Shown in pieces: positions 8,912 through 17,587 of a stretch of 64,000 nt of DNA; positions within the stretch are counted from its first letter, which is position 1, and each line of letters begins with the position of its first letter. The DNA is from Lentisphaerota bacterium (GTDB lineage Bacteria > Verrucomicrobiota > Lentisphaeria > Victivallales > Victivallaceae). The stretch covers positions 1,732,001 to 1,796,000 of the forward strand of contig CP071032.1 in the NCBI GenBank assembly GCA_017134815.1, in the 5' to 3' direction. The notes under the pieces are model-generated. The model saw only the letters and a program-made list of their open reading frames with translations, was not told the DNA's origin and did not search any database. The translations under genes and the position numbers were made by a program.

Positions 8912-9568
8912 TTAATCATAAATTTCCCGGTTCAACTGCCTGAAAAATAAATGCATGAATTCTGCCCGTTCCGCAGCCAGTTTTTTACCAGGCAAAGTCA
9001 ACATGCGACTTTCAAGCAATCGCAGCTTTACCAGATATTCGCGATAAGCTGAATCCTCACGGCTGTAAGGCGCAGAATTTATTGCCTCCTGCTCGGTATT
9101 GTGCAGTCTGGCATTTTCTCTGCCTGCAAAATGAAATGCCCGTCCAACACCTACCGCGCCAATAGAGTCAAGCTTATCCGCATCAAATATAATTTTGGCT
9201 TCAACTGACTCCGGCTCCGGACCATCGCCCCTGAAGCGATGACTGCCTATACATGCGCAGACCCTTGGAATAAACAACTTTGGACAGTCAAATTCCGTTA
9301 GAATCTGTTCTGCTTTGTCAATTCCCAGTACGGCATGACAGACCGCCCCTTTACTTGCCATCTCTTCCGGTCTGGCAATATCATGCAGCAGCGCCGAGAG
9401 TCTGACTATCTGCAGGTTGGCCTCAGGAAGTTCCTCTGCAATCTTCTCCGCATTACGCAGCACTCGCAAGGTATGATCAAAATCGTGGCAGCCGGGGGCA
9501 TATTCCAGTTCCGCCCTGACTCTGGCGATTACGTTGTTCATAATATTGCCAATCAATTGCTCAGACAT
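8912..9568 (-). CDS. HD-domain phosphohydrolase
   Basis: 218 residues from ATG 9568, chosen because a GGAAGA ribosome site lies just upstream and it overlaps the stop of the previous gene by 8 bp. The frame is open further upstream, but that would run deep into the neighbour. HD-domain ligands are visible: H in GCHDFDHTLRV, the HD pair in LSALLHDIARPEE, H in KGAVCHAVLG, a later H in IGSHRF and D in IIFDADKLDSIG. This is the YedJ-like/uncharacterised metal-dependent phosphohydrolase group acting on nucleotides or related phosphates; the substrate is unknown. It is translationally coupled to the LOG-family gene. Confidence 0.88.
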   Translation of the reverse strand: MSEQLIGNIMNNVIARVRAELEYAPGCHDFDHTLRVLRNAEKIAEELPEANLQIVRLSALLHDIARPEEMASKGAVCHAVLGIDKAEQILTEFDCPKLFIPRVCACIGSHRFRGDGPEPESVEAKIIFDADKLDSIGAVGVGRAFHFAGRENARLHNTEQEAINSAPYSREDSAYREYLVKLRLLESRMLTLPGKKLAAERAEFMHLFFRQLNREIYD

Positions 9569-10151
9569 CATTTCTTCCATAAAGTTTTGGTATTTCAACA
9601 GGTTCATTTTCTTCAAGCAAGTCCAATAGTTCTGCCGGATTTGATGACACCTGAAGTATCCCACGATGTTCCGGTTTCATAAAACGTTCACTAACTGCAT
9701 TATCAAGAAATTTAAGCAGGTATTCATAATAGCCATTAACGTTCAGTAAGCCGCATGGTTTTGTATGCAGACGCAGCTGCTGCCAGGTAACAGCTTCCAG
9801 AATTTCCTCAAATGTCCCGAGCCCACCCGGCAGGGCAATCATGGCATCTGAATAATCTATCATCATGGCCTTACGGGTATGCATGGTATCCACTACTTTA
9901 ATCTCGGTAAGTCCGGAGTGTGCCACTTTTTTATGCAGATGCTCAGGAATAATACCAGTCACCTGACCTCCATGCTTTAGAACCGTATCGGCCAGCTTTC
10001 CCATAACTCCTACTCCAGCACCGCCGTAAACCAGCTCTATACCACGCTCTGCCAGCAGCAAGCCAAGTTGTTCAGCAGCTGCCATATAGACCTTGCCACT
10101 ACCTTCATTTGAGCCGCAGTATACACATATTTTTTTTATTTTACTACTCAT
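9561..10151 (-). CDS. LOG family protein (nucleoside 5'-monophosphate phosphoribohydrolase-like)
   Basis: 196-residue Rossmann-like protein with the family signature PGGLGTFEEILE (about 106-117), the N-terminal VYCGSNEGS phosphate loop and GGAGVGVMGKLAD. LOG enzymes cleave the N-glycosidic bond of cytokinin riboside monophosphates in plants; bacterial members act on nucleoside monophosphates such as AMP. Length is typical. It is first of a two-gene unit with the HD phosphohydrolase, suggesting a shared role in nucleotide turnover (inference). Confidence 0.92.
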   Translation of the reverse strand: MSSKIKKICVYCGSNEGSGKVYMAAAEQLGLLLAERGIELVYGGAGVGVMGKLADTVLKHGGQVTGIIPEHLHKKVAHSGLTEIKVVDTMHTRKAMMIDYSDAMIALPGGLGTFEEILEAVTWQQLRLHTKPCGLLNVNGYYEYLLKFLDNAVSERFMKPEHRGILQVSSNPAELLDLLEENEPVEIPKLYGRNDV

Positions 10152-10441
10152 TATAAATCAACTCACTTTACCATTATTTATTAGACTTTAATTTATCATT
10201 TCACACAAAAATCTCAAGCAAAAATATTACTCTTACAATTTCAAACAGAGGAATTCGGCGTTAATTTATTCAAACCTGCAGGTGCCAAAATTTTGCCGGA
10301 TATCGCGAATCGGCGTCGCAATAATGGGAATTGCTATATATATTACATGAATTCTTTGCTGCAGCCGGCAGGCATTGCGACTGAAAAATTTGATTTTACT
10401 GCTGGCCGAATCCGTTATTGTGAAACTTTTGAGGTGAATTA

Positions 10442-11089
10442 ATGCAAATAAACCTGAATGACCAAAATTTTGAAATTAAGCGCATCTTCTGCATAGGACA
10501 GAATTATGTCAAGCACATTGCTGAATTAAAAAATAAGGTCCCTCAGGAACCGGTGGTATTCATGAAGCCGCTGACCAGTCTGGTTCCTGCCGGCGGTAAA
10601 GCCGTACTGCCGAAACTCGATTGTAATATACATTATGAAACGGAAATTGTGGCGCTTATAGGCAAAAGAGGAAGGCCGGAATCCGTCAGCGAAGCCAGAG
10701 AGTATATTGCCGGCATAACTGTCGGTTTTGATCTGACCATTCGTGACCTGCAGACAAAACTGCGCTCAAAAGGCCTCCCCTGGGAAAAAACAAAAGCTTT
10801 TGACTGCAGCGCGCCGCTTGGAAAGTTTGCTTCGGTTTCTCCGGATTACGATTTGGATAATATGGTTTTTTCCGGCAGTGTAAATGGAAATATTGTGCAG
10901 CAGGGAAATTCCGCAGATATGATATTTGACATTCCGACCCTGCTGATAGAGCTTGGCAAGTACTGGGAACTGCTGCCTGGAGACCTGCTTTTCACTGGAA
11001 CCCCTGAAGGCGTCGGGAGTCTGACCCCGGGCGACTCTCTCTGCGCCAGAAGCCCAAACGGAGAAATCTTTAACTGGCAGACCGGATAA
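10442..11089 (+). CDS. Fumarylacetoacetate hydrolase family protein
   Basis: 215 residues, the short FAHD1-like form. FCIGQNYVKHIAEL is the substrate-cap strand, FMKPLTSLVP the conserved KP loop, HYETEIV supplies the metal-binding Glu pair, VGFDLTIRDLQ the metal-binding Asp and FTGTPEGVG the C-terminal loop. Members hydrolyse or decarboxylate C-C bonds of acylpyruvates or oxaloacetate; the precise substrate is not determined. A 31-codon open frame (10347-10442) ends in TAATG overlapping this start. It has no good ribosome site and may be chance or a leader. GAGGTGA precedes ATG 10442. Confidence 0.9.
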   Translation: MQINLNDQNFEIKRIFCIGQNYVKHIAELKNKVPQEPVVFMKPLTSLVPAGGKAVLPKLDCNIHYETEIVALIGKRGRPESVSEAREYIAGITVGFDLTIRDLQTKLRSKGLPWEKTKAFDCSAPLGKFASVSPDYDLDNMVFSGSVNGNIVQQGNSADMIFDIPTLLIELGKYWELLPGDLLFTGTPEGVGSLTPGDSLCARSPNGEIFNWQTG

Positions 11090-11119
11090 ATATATCAATA
11101 TAAATAATAAAATCACTCC

Positions 11120-11139
11120 GGGACACCGTTTGGTGTCCC
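11120..11139. other. Perfect hairpin downstream of the FAH gene
   Basis: GGGACACC-GTTT-GGTGTCCC, an 8-bp stem with tetraloop 30 bp after the stop. No T run follows on the plus strand, so it is a weak terminator candidate or an mRNA-stabilising hairpin. Confidence 0.5.
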
Positions 11140-11307
11140 ACTGCCAAAAAAAACAGGCACCTAAGCCACTCACAAAAGCCGCCTTGCAAATTACGGCAAT
11201 ATTTGCAACTATAAATTTTACACCAGCTTTAAATTTGAAATTAATCTTATAAATGCCTATATTAGTTCGGCCTTCGCAAAATCTAAAGGAAACATTCAGG
11301 AGCCGGC

Positions 11308-11652
11308 ATGTCTACAGATGCATACTACATAACACTGATCATCGGTGGAGCACTTACCTGGTTGATCTTTGTTCTCGCTTTGGCAAAATTCTCTAAATTT
11401 TATGCTCAATTTATCGTATTCAGGCGCGATATGGATATTAATATTACCGGCATGGGAACTAATATCCGAAAAATTCAAAATACCTTTCAGGAACTGGCGA
11501 TCGAACAGCGTCGTACCAACAAACTGCTTGTTGAACTGATTGATGAACATAAAAACAACGGTCCAATACAGGGAATTGAATATGAGCTGGTTGAAGAGGA
11601 AGAAATTATTGCCAATACTGCCGGTACTGAAGTAAAGGATCAAACCAGATAG
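11308..11652 (+). CDS. Small single-pass membrane protein with coiled coil, hypothetical
   Basis: 114 residues, family not recognised. Residues about 7-28 are one hydrophobic helix (YITLIIGGALTWLIFVLALA). About 45-85 form a charged, heptad-like helix (IRKIQNTFQELAIEQRRTNK), followed by an acidic tail (YELVEEEEIIA). A CAGGAG ribosome site precedes ATG 11308. It ends 2 bp before the convergent glycosyltransferase gene. The topology (one anchor, cytosolic coiled coil) could suit a scaffold or envelope-stress protein, but no function is assigned. Confidence 0.75.
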   Translation: MSTDAYYITLIIGGALTWLIFVLALAKFSKFYAQFIVFRRDMDINITGMGTNIRKIQNTFQELAIEQRRTNKLLVELIDEHKNNGPIQGIEYELVEEEEIIANTAGTEVKDQTR

Positions 11653-11653
11653 C

Positions 11654-12760
11654 TTACTGTTCCATTACATAATTTACAGCATCCACAATAGCCTTTGCGC
11701 TCTGCCGCATTGAATAATTACAGATATCTTTAGAAGCCGCAAACCCCATCTGGTGCGCCTTGCCGGGAGATTTGATAAAACGCTTCATTATAACCGCCAG
11801 AGAGTCAATATCCCCCGCATGAAAAGAATATCCGGTATAGCCGTCAATGACCAGATCCAGCGCCGCAATACAGCAGTCGCTGACAATCACCGGTAATTCC
11901 CAGTTCATAGCTACATTTGCCGTCCTGCTCCATGAACACAGGTCAGAACAGATAACCAGCACATCCGCGGCACATAAAAGAAACCCGGACTCAACAAATT
12001 CTCTGCCCGAAACAAAAATGGAATTGTCCGGTGCTGCGGCTTTAACTCTCTCAAGCATAGCCCCTTCCCCGGCAAATAAAAATCTGGCATTTTCACAGCC
12101 TGCAAGCTGTGCCGAAGCTTTAGCCATTACCATTGACTGCGACGCTTTATCCATACTGTCTTCAAAGAGAAAAACAACATCTTTACTGTTTATACCCAGA
12201 AACTTTCGAATTTCATCACGATTATATTCCCGTTTCTGAAAGTCTATTGAAGTCTCATCAGCGATATGGGGAGAAAAAAATATTTTTTCAGGCTTGACAC
12301 CTGCGGCACTGAACTGGAACGCTGCTTTATACCACGCTGGACAAAAAGCATCAATGTCATTGAGCAGTCTGCGACTGAAATAACCATCAAAAATCTTATC
12401 CCCAGTACGCAGCTGATCATCTGAAATAATTCCCCTCAAAATTACTTTACAGCCTGCCTTGTCAGCATTTTTTATAATTATGCGCTCCAGCCTGTTACGA
12501 CAGCCGTTAACAAAAGCTACATCAAGCCTCTCCTGACCAAAAAAATTATCCACAGACTTTTCCGTGAAACTCTCTTTTTTCAAAAATCTGCAGCTTTTGA
12601 ATCTGCACCGGTTCTGTTCCAGGCCGACTTTTCCATGATCGCTTATCAAGCAGTCTCTCAATGAAAAAACCTTTACATTCAAATGTGTTTTTTCATTCAG
12701 TAACTGCCATAAAGCTGCCTGATGGACATCGCAGCTCTCAGTAAAGATTCCGATATTCAA
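11654..12760 (-). CDS. Glycosyltransferase, GT4-like (GT-B fold)
   Basis: 368 residues starting at TTG 12760, which has AAAGGA six bases upstream. The N-terminal domain is acceptor-type (MNIGIFTESCDVHQAALWQLL). The C-terminal glycos_transf_1-like half (about 190-345) shows ARFLFAGEGAMLERVKAA, a conserved Asp/Ser-rich stretch and ELPVIVSDCCIAALDLVIDG, which replaces the usual PVV.....GG.xExV loop. The canonical E of the E-x7-E motif is poorly conserved, so donor use is uncertain. It is monocistronic and convergent with the small membrane protein gene. Likely role: envelope or surface polysaccharide glycosylation. Confidence 0.8.
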   Translation of the reverse strand: MNIGIFTESCDVHQAALWQLLNEKTHLNVKVFSLRDCLISDHGKVGLEQNRCRFKSCRFLKKESFTEKSVDNFFGQERLDVAFVNGCRNRLERIIIKNADKAGCKVILRGIISDDQLRTGDKIFDGYFSRRLLNDIDAFCPAWYKAAFQFSAAGVKPEKIFFSPHIADETSIDFQKREYNRDEIRKFLGINSKDVVFLFEDSMDKASQSMVMAKASAQLAGCENARFLFAGEGAMLERVKAAAPDNSIFVSGREFVESGFLLCAADVLVICSDLCSWSRTANVAMNWELPVIVSDCCIAALDLVIDGYTGYSFHAGDIDSLAVIMKRFIKSPGKAHQMGFAASKDICNYSMRQSAKAIVDAVNYVMEQ

Positions 12761-12959
12761 GATATTTCCTTTTGCCTGATTTAAATATAATTATAGCAGA
12801 AAAAATAATATTATCAGCTAAATTGAATGACATTCTGCTATTTTTAGCTTTTATTTTATAAGTCATATTAAATATGAACATTTCAGTACAACCTCTTGTC
12901 CTCTTCTGCAAGAATCATTTTGCAGCCTGTAAAAAACAAATAATAAAAGAACTGAACCA

Positions 12960-14144
12960 ATGAAAAAGATCCTGGCGCTACTGGTACCTGCAGTCATTGT
13001 AATTTTTGTAATTTTTCCAGCAGCAGCTGCTGATTACTCTGCAATTATTGATGCCGGAAGTTCCGGCTCAAGGATATACCTTTATCAGAACTGTACTGCA
13101 ACAGACGGCTCGCCTGAAGCTGTGCTGTTGCAGCTGAATAACAACAAGATTACCCCGGGAATAGCCTCATTTGCAACTACCCCGGCTATGATAGGCAGCT
13201 ACATCTCACCATTGCTGCATTCAGTCAGGAATAAACTGGAGGAACTGGGCATTAACGAAAAGGAGGTCGACTTTTACCTTCTTGCCACTGCGGGCATGCG
13301 GGTCGTAGCGCCTTCTCTGCAGGCGGCGCTGTATAGTAACCTGATTGATTACTTAAAAGCCAACACTGATTTCAAAATTCAGGACGTTACCACTATATCC
13401 GGGAAATACGAAGGCGCGTTTAACTGGATAGCGGTAAACTCTCTAAGAAATACTCTTAACTCAGATAATCTTGAAGCTAACGCAGGAGTTCTCGACCTTG
13501 GAGGAGCATCACTGGAAATTGCATTTGCAACAAACAGGCAAAATTTTCCCCAAAAAGACATTGTCAAGTTCAAGTATGGCAGGAAAAAATATATTCTATA
13601 CTCTCAAAGCTATTTAGGCCTTGGCCAGGATATGGCACGTTATCAATTCTCAAATGACCCAGCCTGTTTTCCCAGGGAATATCCCATGCCCGACGGCTTA
13701 ACTGGTACTGGTAATTATCATCAGGCTCTGGCAAATGTAAAAAGACTGATCAGGACCCACAAAATCAGCCGTTTTACTGCAAAGTTGCCTGATATGAACA
13801 AATTCATAGCACTCAGCGGGTTTGTCTATATCATTACCCCACTGGAACTCTCGTCTTTTTACAGTATAAAGGACATAGAAAAAGCCAGCCTTCATTTTTC
13901 TCAAAAAACCTGGCCGCAACTGCTTCAGGAATTCCCCGATGATAATTATCTGTACAGCTACTACTTTAATTCAATATTGATTATTAACCTGCTCAAGGCC
14001 CTGGGTTTCTCTCATTCAAGCAAAATGGAAGCAACGAACATGATCGGCGAAAAAGATATCAGCTGGACCCGCGGTGCAGCGATATTTTTTGTAGCCGGTA
14101 ACCGGCTTAAAAGCAATTCGCTTATTGAAGCAGCAGCGGCCTGA
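12960..14144 (+). CDS. GDA1/CD39-family nucleoside phosphatase (apyrase), secreted
   Basis: 394 residues with a signal peptide or membrane anchor (1-24, ending AAAADYS). The apyrase conserved regions are clear: ACR1 DAGSSGSR (31-38), ACR2 LLATAGMR (107-114), ACR3 GKYEGAFNWIAVN (148-160, including the catalytic Glu) and ACR4 GVLDLGGASLEIAF (176-189). Members hydrolyse NTP and NDP to NMP outside the cytoplasm. They are common in eukaryotes and rare in bacteria, where Legionella homologues are known. The C-terminal half is shorter and less conserved than CD39. No second membrane anchor is present, so a soluble or lipid-facing periplasmic enzyme is expected. It is monocistronic. Confidence 0.93.
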   Translation: MKKILALLVPAVIVIFVIFPAAAADYSAIIDAGSSGSRIYLYQNCTATDGSPEAVLLQLNNNKITPGIASFATTPAMIGSYISPLLHSVRNKLEELGINEKEVDFYLLATAGMRVVAPSLQAALYSNLIDYLKANTDFKIQDVTTISGKYEGAFNWIAVNSLRNTLNSDNLEANAGVLDLGGASLEIAFATNRQNFPQKDIVKFKYGRKKYILYSQSYLGLGQDMARYQFSNDPACFPREYPMPDGLTGTGNYHQALANVKRLIRTHKISRFTAKLPDMNKFIALSGFVYIITPLELSSFYSIKDIEKASLHFSQKTWPQLLQEFPDDNYLYSYYFNSILIINLLKALGFSHSSKMEATNMIGEKDISWTRGAAIFFVAGNRLKSNSLIEAAAA

Positions 14145-14147
14145 AAC

Positions 14148-14816
14148 TCAGTGCATATGGTCAAGATCGACTTTTTCAACCAGATAAAAGTGCACCCATA
14201 TGTATAAATGCATGAAAAGCGCCATTATCAATGCAGCTCGGGAGGCCAGCGCAATTCCGGGAATCCACAATGCTCCGACGCCGAAAACATACATAGGGTT
14301 TGGACACCAGGCAAAAATGCCTTTTTTTACCAGCGGCTGCCGGCGGCAAGACTCATCAAAATGATCTTTTCCTGGTGCACGCATCAAGCCAAAATAGCGT
14401 TTTACAGAAATCATGGTATATACTGCCATGAAACCCAGCAGCAGGCACAATACCCACCGGACAGTATAAGAGATACTGATAGTTTCTCTGTTGGAAACCG
14501 CAAGCAGTATTACAAGAATCGGGCGTAAAATCAGGAAAATAAAAAACACCACAACATATTTGTTGTAAGCACTTTTACCCCACCAGCCGGTTAACAGTTT
14601 CAGGTGCAATTCCGTCCGCCAGCAGAACCATACATAAAATTGATGGATAACTGTTACAGCAAGAGTCAGTATTACCCAGACATCAGTACTGATTCCCCAG
14701 AGTTGACCATAACTGAAATTATCGTTGCTCAACCAGAAGACCAGCCCGAGCAGGATCAGTAGAATAAAAACGTGCCTGCCGAAACCGTAAAAAATTTTTT
14801 TGCTGACAGAGTTCAT
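14148..14816 (-). CDS. Isoprenylcysteine/phospholipid methyltransferase-like membrane protein
   Basis: 222 residues from ATG 14816, chosen because a strong AAGGAGGT ribosome site sits 8 bp upstream. There are about five hydrophobic segments. The C-terminal motif KGIFAWCPNPMYVFGVGALW, then a hydrophobic helix and LVEKVDL, resembles the RHPxYxG...E core of ICMT/PEMT-type integral membrane methyltransferases, with NP replacing HP. Proteins of this group methylate lipids or small thiols using S-adenosylmethionine; the substrate here is unknown. It is convergent with the apyrase (3 bp between stops), with no clear operon partner. Confidence 0.7.
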   Translation of the reverse strand: MNSVSKKIFYGFGRHVFILLILLGLVFWLSNDNFSYGQLWGISTDVWVILTLAVTVIHQFYVWFCWRTELHLKLLTGWWGKSAYNKYVVVFFIFLILRPILVILLAVSNRETISISYTVRWVLCLLLGFMAVYTMISVKRYFGLMRAPGKDHFDESCRRQPLVKKGIFAWCPNPMYVFGVGALWIPGIALASRAALIMALFMHLYIWVHFYLVEKVDLDHMH

Positions 14817-14968
14817 AATATACACCTCCTTATTCCCGCAGCTTATTACCATTATTATAAACTATGGAGATTGACAATTCCACTTTCATGGAATCCGCGG
14901 GCTGGAATTGGCTGAAAAAGATGTTATGTTTCAAGTTGTAAAAATTAAAATTTCAGCCAGAGGTGATC

Positions 14969-16126
14969 ATGAACTTTGACCAGCAGTTAGACCGCACTGG
15001 CACCAAGTGCGAAAAATATGACAACCGGGAACTGATTTTCGGGCGCGAAGACGTAATTCCAATGTGGGTTGCTGATATGGACTTCGCTGCACCTGAAGTC
15101 GTAATCGAGGCTTTCCGGAAACGTCTGGAACACGGCGTCCTGGGCTACACCATGCTTGATTCATCCTGCAGACAGGCAATATGCAACTGGATCAGTCAAC
15201 AACATGACTGGAATGTTTCTCCCGACTGGATTAGCTTGACTCCGGGAGTTGTTCCTGGTGTAAATCTGGCAATTCAAGCCTTTTCAGAACCTGGAGACGA
15301 AGTTATTGTACAGCCCCCGGTCTACTATCCCTTCTTCGCTGCAGTAAAAAACAATAACCGCAAACTTATCTATAATCAGCTGAAAATCAAACATGGCAGG
15401 CTGGAAATAGATTTTGAAGAGCTTGAACGCCAGGCCCAGAAAGCCAGGCTTCTTTTACTCTGCAGTCCGCATAACCCCGGCGGCAGCGTCTGGACAATGC
15501 AGGAGCTGGAAAGAATTGCTGAAATCTGTATTAAAAATGATTTAATAATCTTATCTGATGAGATTCATGCGGATATAGTTTTTAATCCTGCCCGGCATAT
15601 TCCGACCGCATCAATTTCTTCTGAAACCGCTTCCCGGACAATAACCTTCATGTCTGCAAGCAAAACCTTTAATATTGCCGGACTTTCAACCGCTTATGCA
15701 ATAACTTCCGATCCGGATATGCAGAAAAGGTTTAAGGGCGAATTGGCCAAAACCCAAGTCGGTTACTGTAACCTGTTCGGCATACTGGGCCTGGAAGCCG
15801 CTTACCGGGACGGGCACCCATGGCTTGAAAAAGTGATGGATTACCTGAAAACCAATATTGATTTCGCCATTGATTATATAAATCAGAACATACCGGAAAT
15901 AAAAGTACTGAGGCCTCAGGCAACCTATTTATTATGGCTGGATTGCCGACAGCTTGGTTTAAGTCAGTCTGACCTGGTCAGTCTATTTGTTGACAAAGCT
16001 GGGGTAGGGCTCAGCAATGGAGAAATTTTCGGCCCTGGTGGTGAAGGCTTCATGCGCATGAATCTGGCTTGTCCAAAGTCGACTTTAGAAAAAGCACTTC
16101 AACAAATAAAACTGGCATTTGACTGA
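14969..16126 (+). CDS. PatB/MalY-type PLP aminotransferase (cystathionine beta-lyase like)
   Basis: 385 residues from ATG 14969 with AGAGGTG upstream. Fold-type I PLP enzyme: VIPMWVADMDFAAP near the N-terminus is the C-S lyase signature, SPHNPGGSVWT binds substrate carboxylate, LSDEIHADIVF holds the PLP ring-binding Asp, and MSASKTFNIAGL carries the Schiff-base Lys. This subfamily cleaves cystathionine or cysteine to release thiol or sulfide, giving homocysteine, pyruvate and ammonia; some members also act as aminotransferases. It is convergent with the ars operon end (1 bp between genes). Length is normal. Confidence 0.92.
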   Translation: MNFDQQLDRTGTKCEKYDNRELIFGREDVIPMWVADMDFAAPEVVIEAFRKRLEHGVLGYTMLDSSCRQAICNWISQQHDWNVSPDWISLTPGVVPGVNLAIQAFSEPGDEVIVQPPVYYPFFAAVKNNNRKLIYNQLKIKHGRLEIDFEELERQAQKARLLLLCSPHNPGGSVWTMQELERIAEICIKNDLIILSDEIHADIVFNPARHIPTASISSETASRTITFMSASKTFNIAGLSTAYAITSDPDMQKRFKGELAKTQVGYCNLFGILGLEAAYRDGHPWLEKVMDYLKTNIDFAIDYINQNIPEIKVLRPQATYLLWLDCRQLGLSQSDLVSLFVDKAGVGLSNGEIFGPGGEGFMRMNLACPKSTLEKALQQIKLAFD

Positions 16127-16127
16127 A

Positions 16128-16817
16128 TCAGAAAATCAGCCAGATTCTGGTGAAGCAGTAATAGACACCGATAATTATAAACAGGATTCCGGTTGTCCTT
16201 CTGCCCCATTTCTCAAAGGCTGCAAGCTTATTATATGCTGAAGCAAGCTGCTTAGTCCCCAAAGCTAAAATAAATGAGAAAAACAATACCGGAACTCCTG
16301 TTGCCAGGCCGTAAACAGCTGGCAGCAGAATTCCGGAACCGGTCTTGACAGCCAGCGGCAGGAGACTGCCGAAAAACAGTACTGCTGATATCGGACAAAA
16401 AGATAGCGCAAACAGAATTCCCAGCAAAAGAGCACCCCAGGCTCCTGCCTTTCCGGCTCTTTGTTTGATTCTTTCACTAACCATGTTGTATGCAAAATTT
16501 AAACTTATCATCTCCAGCAAGACCATCCCGACAACAATTAGAACCGGTCCCAGCAGCAGGTTCATATATTTCTGCAGCAGATGTGAAATTACCGGTGCTG
16601 ACAGAAAACTCTCAACAAGCAGAATACCTATTACACCATATGTAAGAGCACGCCCTGCGGTATACATAATTCCTGTAAATAATAAATTTTTTGTACTTTC
16701 CACCTGCTGTCCTACAAAGGATACTGCAGCGATGTTAGTCGCCAGCGGACAGGGACTGATAGATGTCAAAATACCCAGCCAGAAAGCTGAAACTACTGCG
16801 ATTCCAAATCCAGCCAT
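16128..16817 (-). CDS. ArsG-like efflux permease (DsbD/CcdA-type membrane protein), ars operon
   Basis: 229 residues with about six transmembrane helices and the motif GILTSISPCPLATNIAAVSF, where the CPLATN loop resembles DsbD/CcdA and the ArsG family. In an ArsEFG system this permease exports organoarsenicals (aminobenzyl type) made by the ArsE/ArsF reductase pair. It sits last in the operon, 11 bp after the ArsF-like gene, with AGGAGGT before its ATG. Assignment depends partly on that context; a thiol-electron carrier of the CcdA kind is the alternative. Confidence 0.75.
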   Translation of the reverse strand: MAGFGIAVVSAFWLGILTSISPCPLATNIAAVSFVGQQVESTKNLLFTGIMYTAGRALTYGVIGILLVESFLSAPVISHLLQKYMNLLLGPVLIVVGMVLLEMISLNFAYNMVSERIKQRAGKAGAWGALLLGILFALSFCPISAVLFFGSLLPLAVKTGSGILLPAVYGLATGVPVLFFSFILALGTKQLASAYNKLAAFEKWGRRTTGILFIIIGVYYCFTRIWLIF

Positions 16818-16828
16818 TATTCCACCTC

Positions 16829-17314
16829 CTACTTGCTGAAACCAGTTATTTCCTTTTTTATATATTCAAAAAAAGCCTGCTTATCACCATTCAGTTTCCA
16901 GACTTGTTGCAGTTTCTTCCAGTCTGTTTGGCTGCCGTCTTTTAGTTTTGACAGCACAACTGCACGACTTGACAATTCATAATCATAAACAAAATGCTCG
17001 TTTTCAGAAAGTTCAACATTGACTGATTTCAGTATGATTGACTTCTTCCTCAGCGATGCGGCAAAGTATCTCTGAACAGCTCCGAAGGTATAAGCTTCAA
17101 TATTTCTGCAGGCTGTACACCGGGTATTACCATGAAAGTAATAGACTATTATCAGATTACTCTGCCGGCTTCCTATGGATTTGACTGCTGCAGACAACGC
17201 CTTACTTTTCCCAGTTCTGGAATTATGGCTGTTTACCGCCTTGATAACAACTGCAATTAGACTCAATACAACAAAACACAGGAGAATATTACGGAGAAAA
17301 TTATTTTTTATCAT
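16829..17314 (-). CDS. ArsF-like thioredoxin-fold protein, membrane anchored
   Basis: 161 residues. An N-terminal membrane segment (about 6-24, LRNILLCFVVLSLIAVVIKA) is followed by a periplasmic thioredoxin-like domain carrying CxxC in HGNTRCTACRNIEAYTF (about 65-75). The sequence fits the family annotated as nitrophenyl compound nitroreductase subunit ArsF. Its start overlaps the stop of the ArsE-like gene by 4 bp (ATGA), indicating translational coupling. Proposed role: electron transfer or reduction of nitro-aromatic arsenicals with ArsE; biochemical roles of this family rest on a few studied members. Confidence 0.75.
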   Translation of the reverse strand: MIKNNFLRNILLCFVVLSLIAVVIKAVNSHNSRTGKSKALSAAVKSIGSRQSNLIIVYYFHGNTRCTACRNIEAYTFGAVQRYFAASLRKKSIILKSVNVELSENEHFVYDYELSSRAVVLSKLKDGSQTDWKKLQQVWKLNGDKQAFFEYIKKEITGFSK

Positions 17315-17559
17315 GACTTACACTCCTCCTGCAACAGAATTTTCAGTTCTTCCACAGCAGGGACTTTACCCGAAAACTGGATGTTTCCGTCTACTGCGAC
17401 AGCTGGAGTAAGCACTATGCCAGCGGAAACAATCTTTGTAATATCAGTAACTTTTTTAATATCACAAGTCAACCCCAGCTCAGAAATCGCAATCTTTGCG
17501 TTTTCATAAAGTTGTTCGCATTTTTGGCAGCCGGTTCCGTAAATTTCGATACTTTTCAT
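17311..17559 (-). CDS. Small glutaredoxin-like redox-active disulfide protein (TM0996/ArsE-like)
   Basis: 82 residues. MKSIEIYGTGCQKCEQLYEN places a CxxC (C11, C14) on the first helix of a compact thioredoxin fold, and VLTPAVAVDGNIQFSGKVP gives the cis-Pro loop. It matches the TM0996/MTH895 group often found beside ArsP/DUF318 permeases. In ars operons it probably passes electrons to the ArsF-like partner. GGAGG lies upstream of ATG 17559. The gene is 28 bp downstream of the permease and overlaps the ArsF-like gene. Confidence 0.85.
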   Translation of the reverse strand: MKSIEIYGTGCQKCEQLYENAKIAISELGLTCDIKKVTDITKIVSAGIVLTPAVAVDGNIQFSGKVPAVEELKILLQEECKS

Positions 17560-17587
17560 GTTTCCTCCCTGCGCAAGTTGCTTGTAG

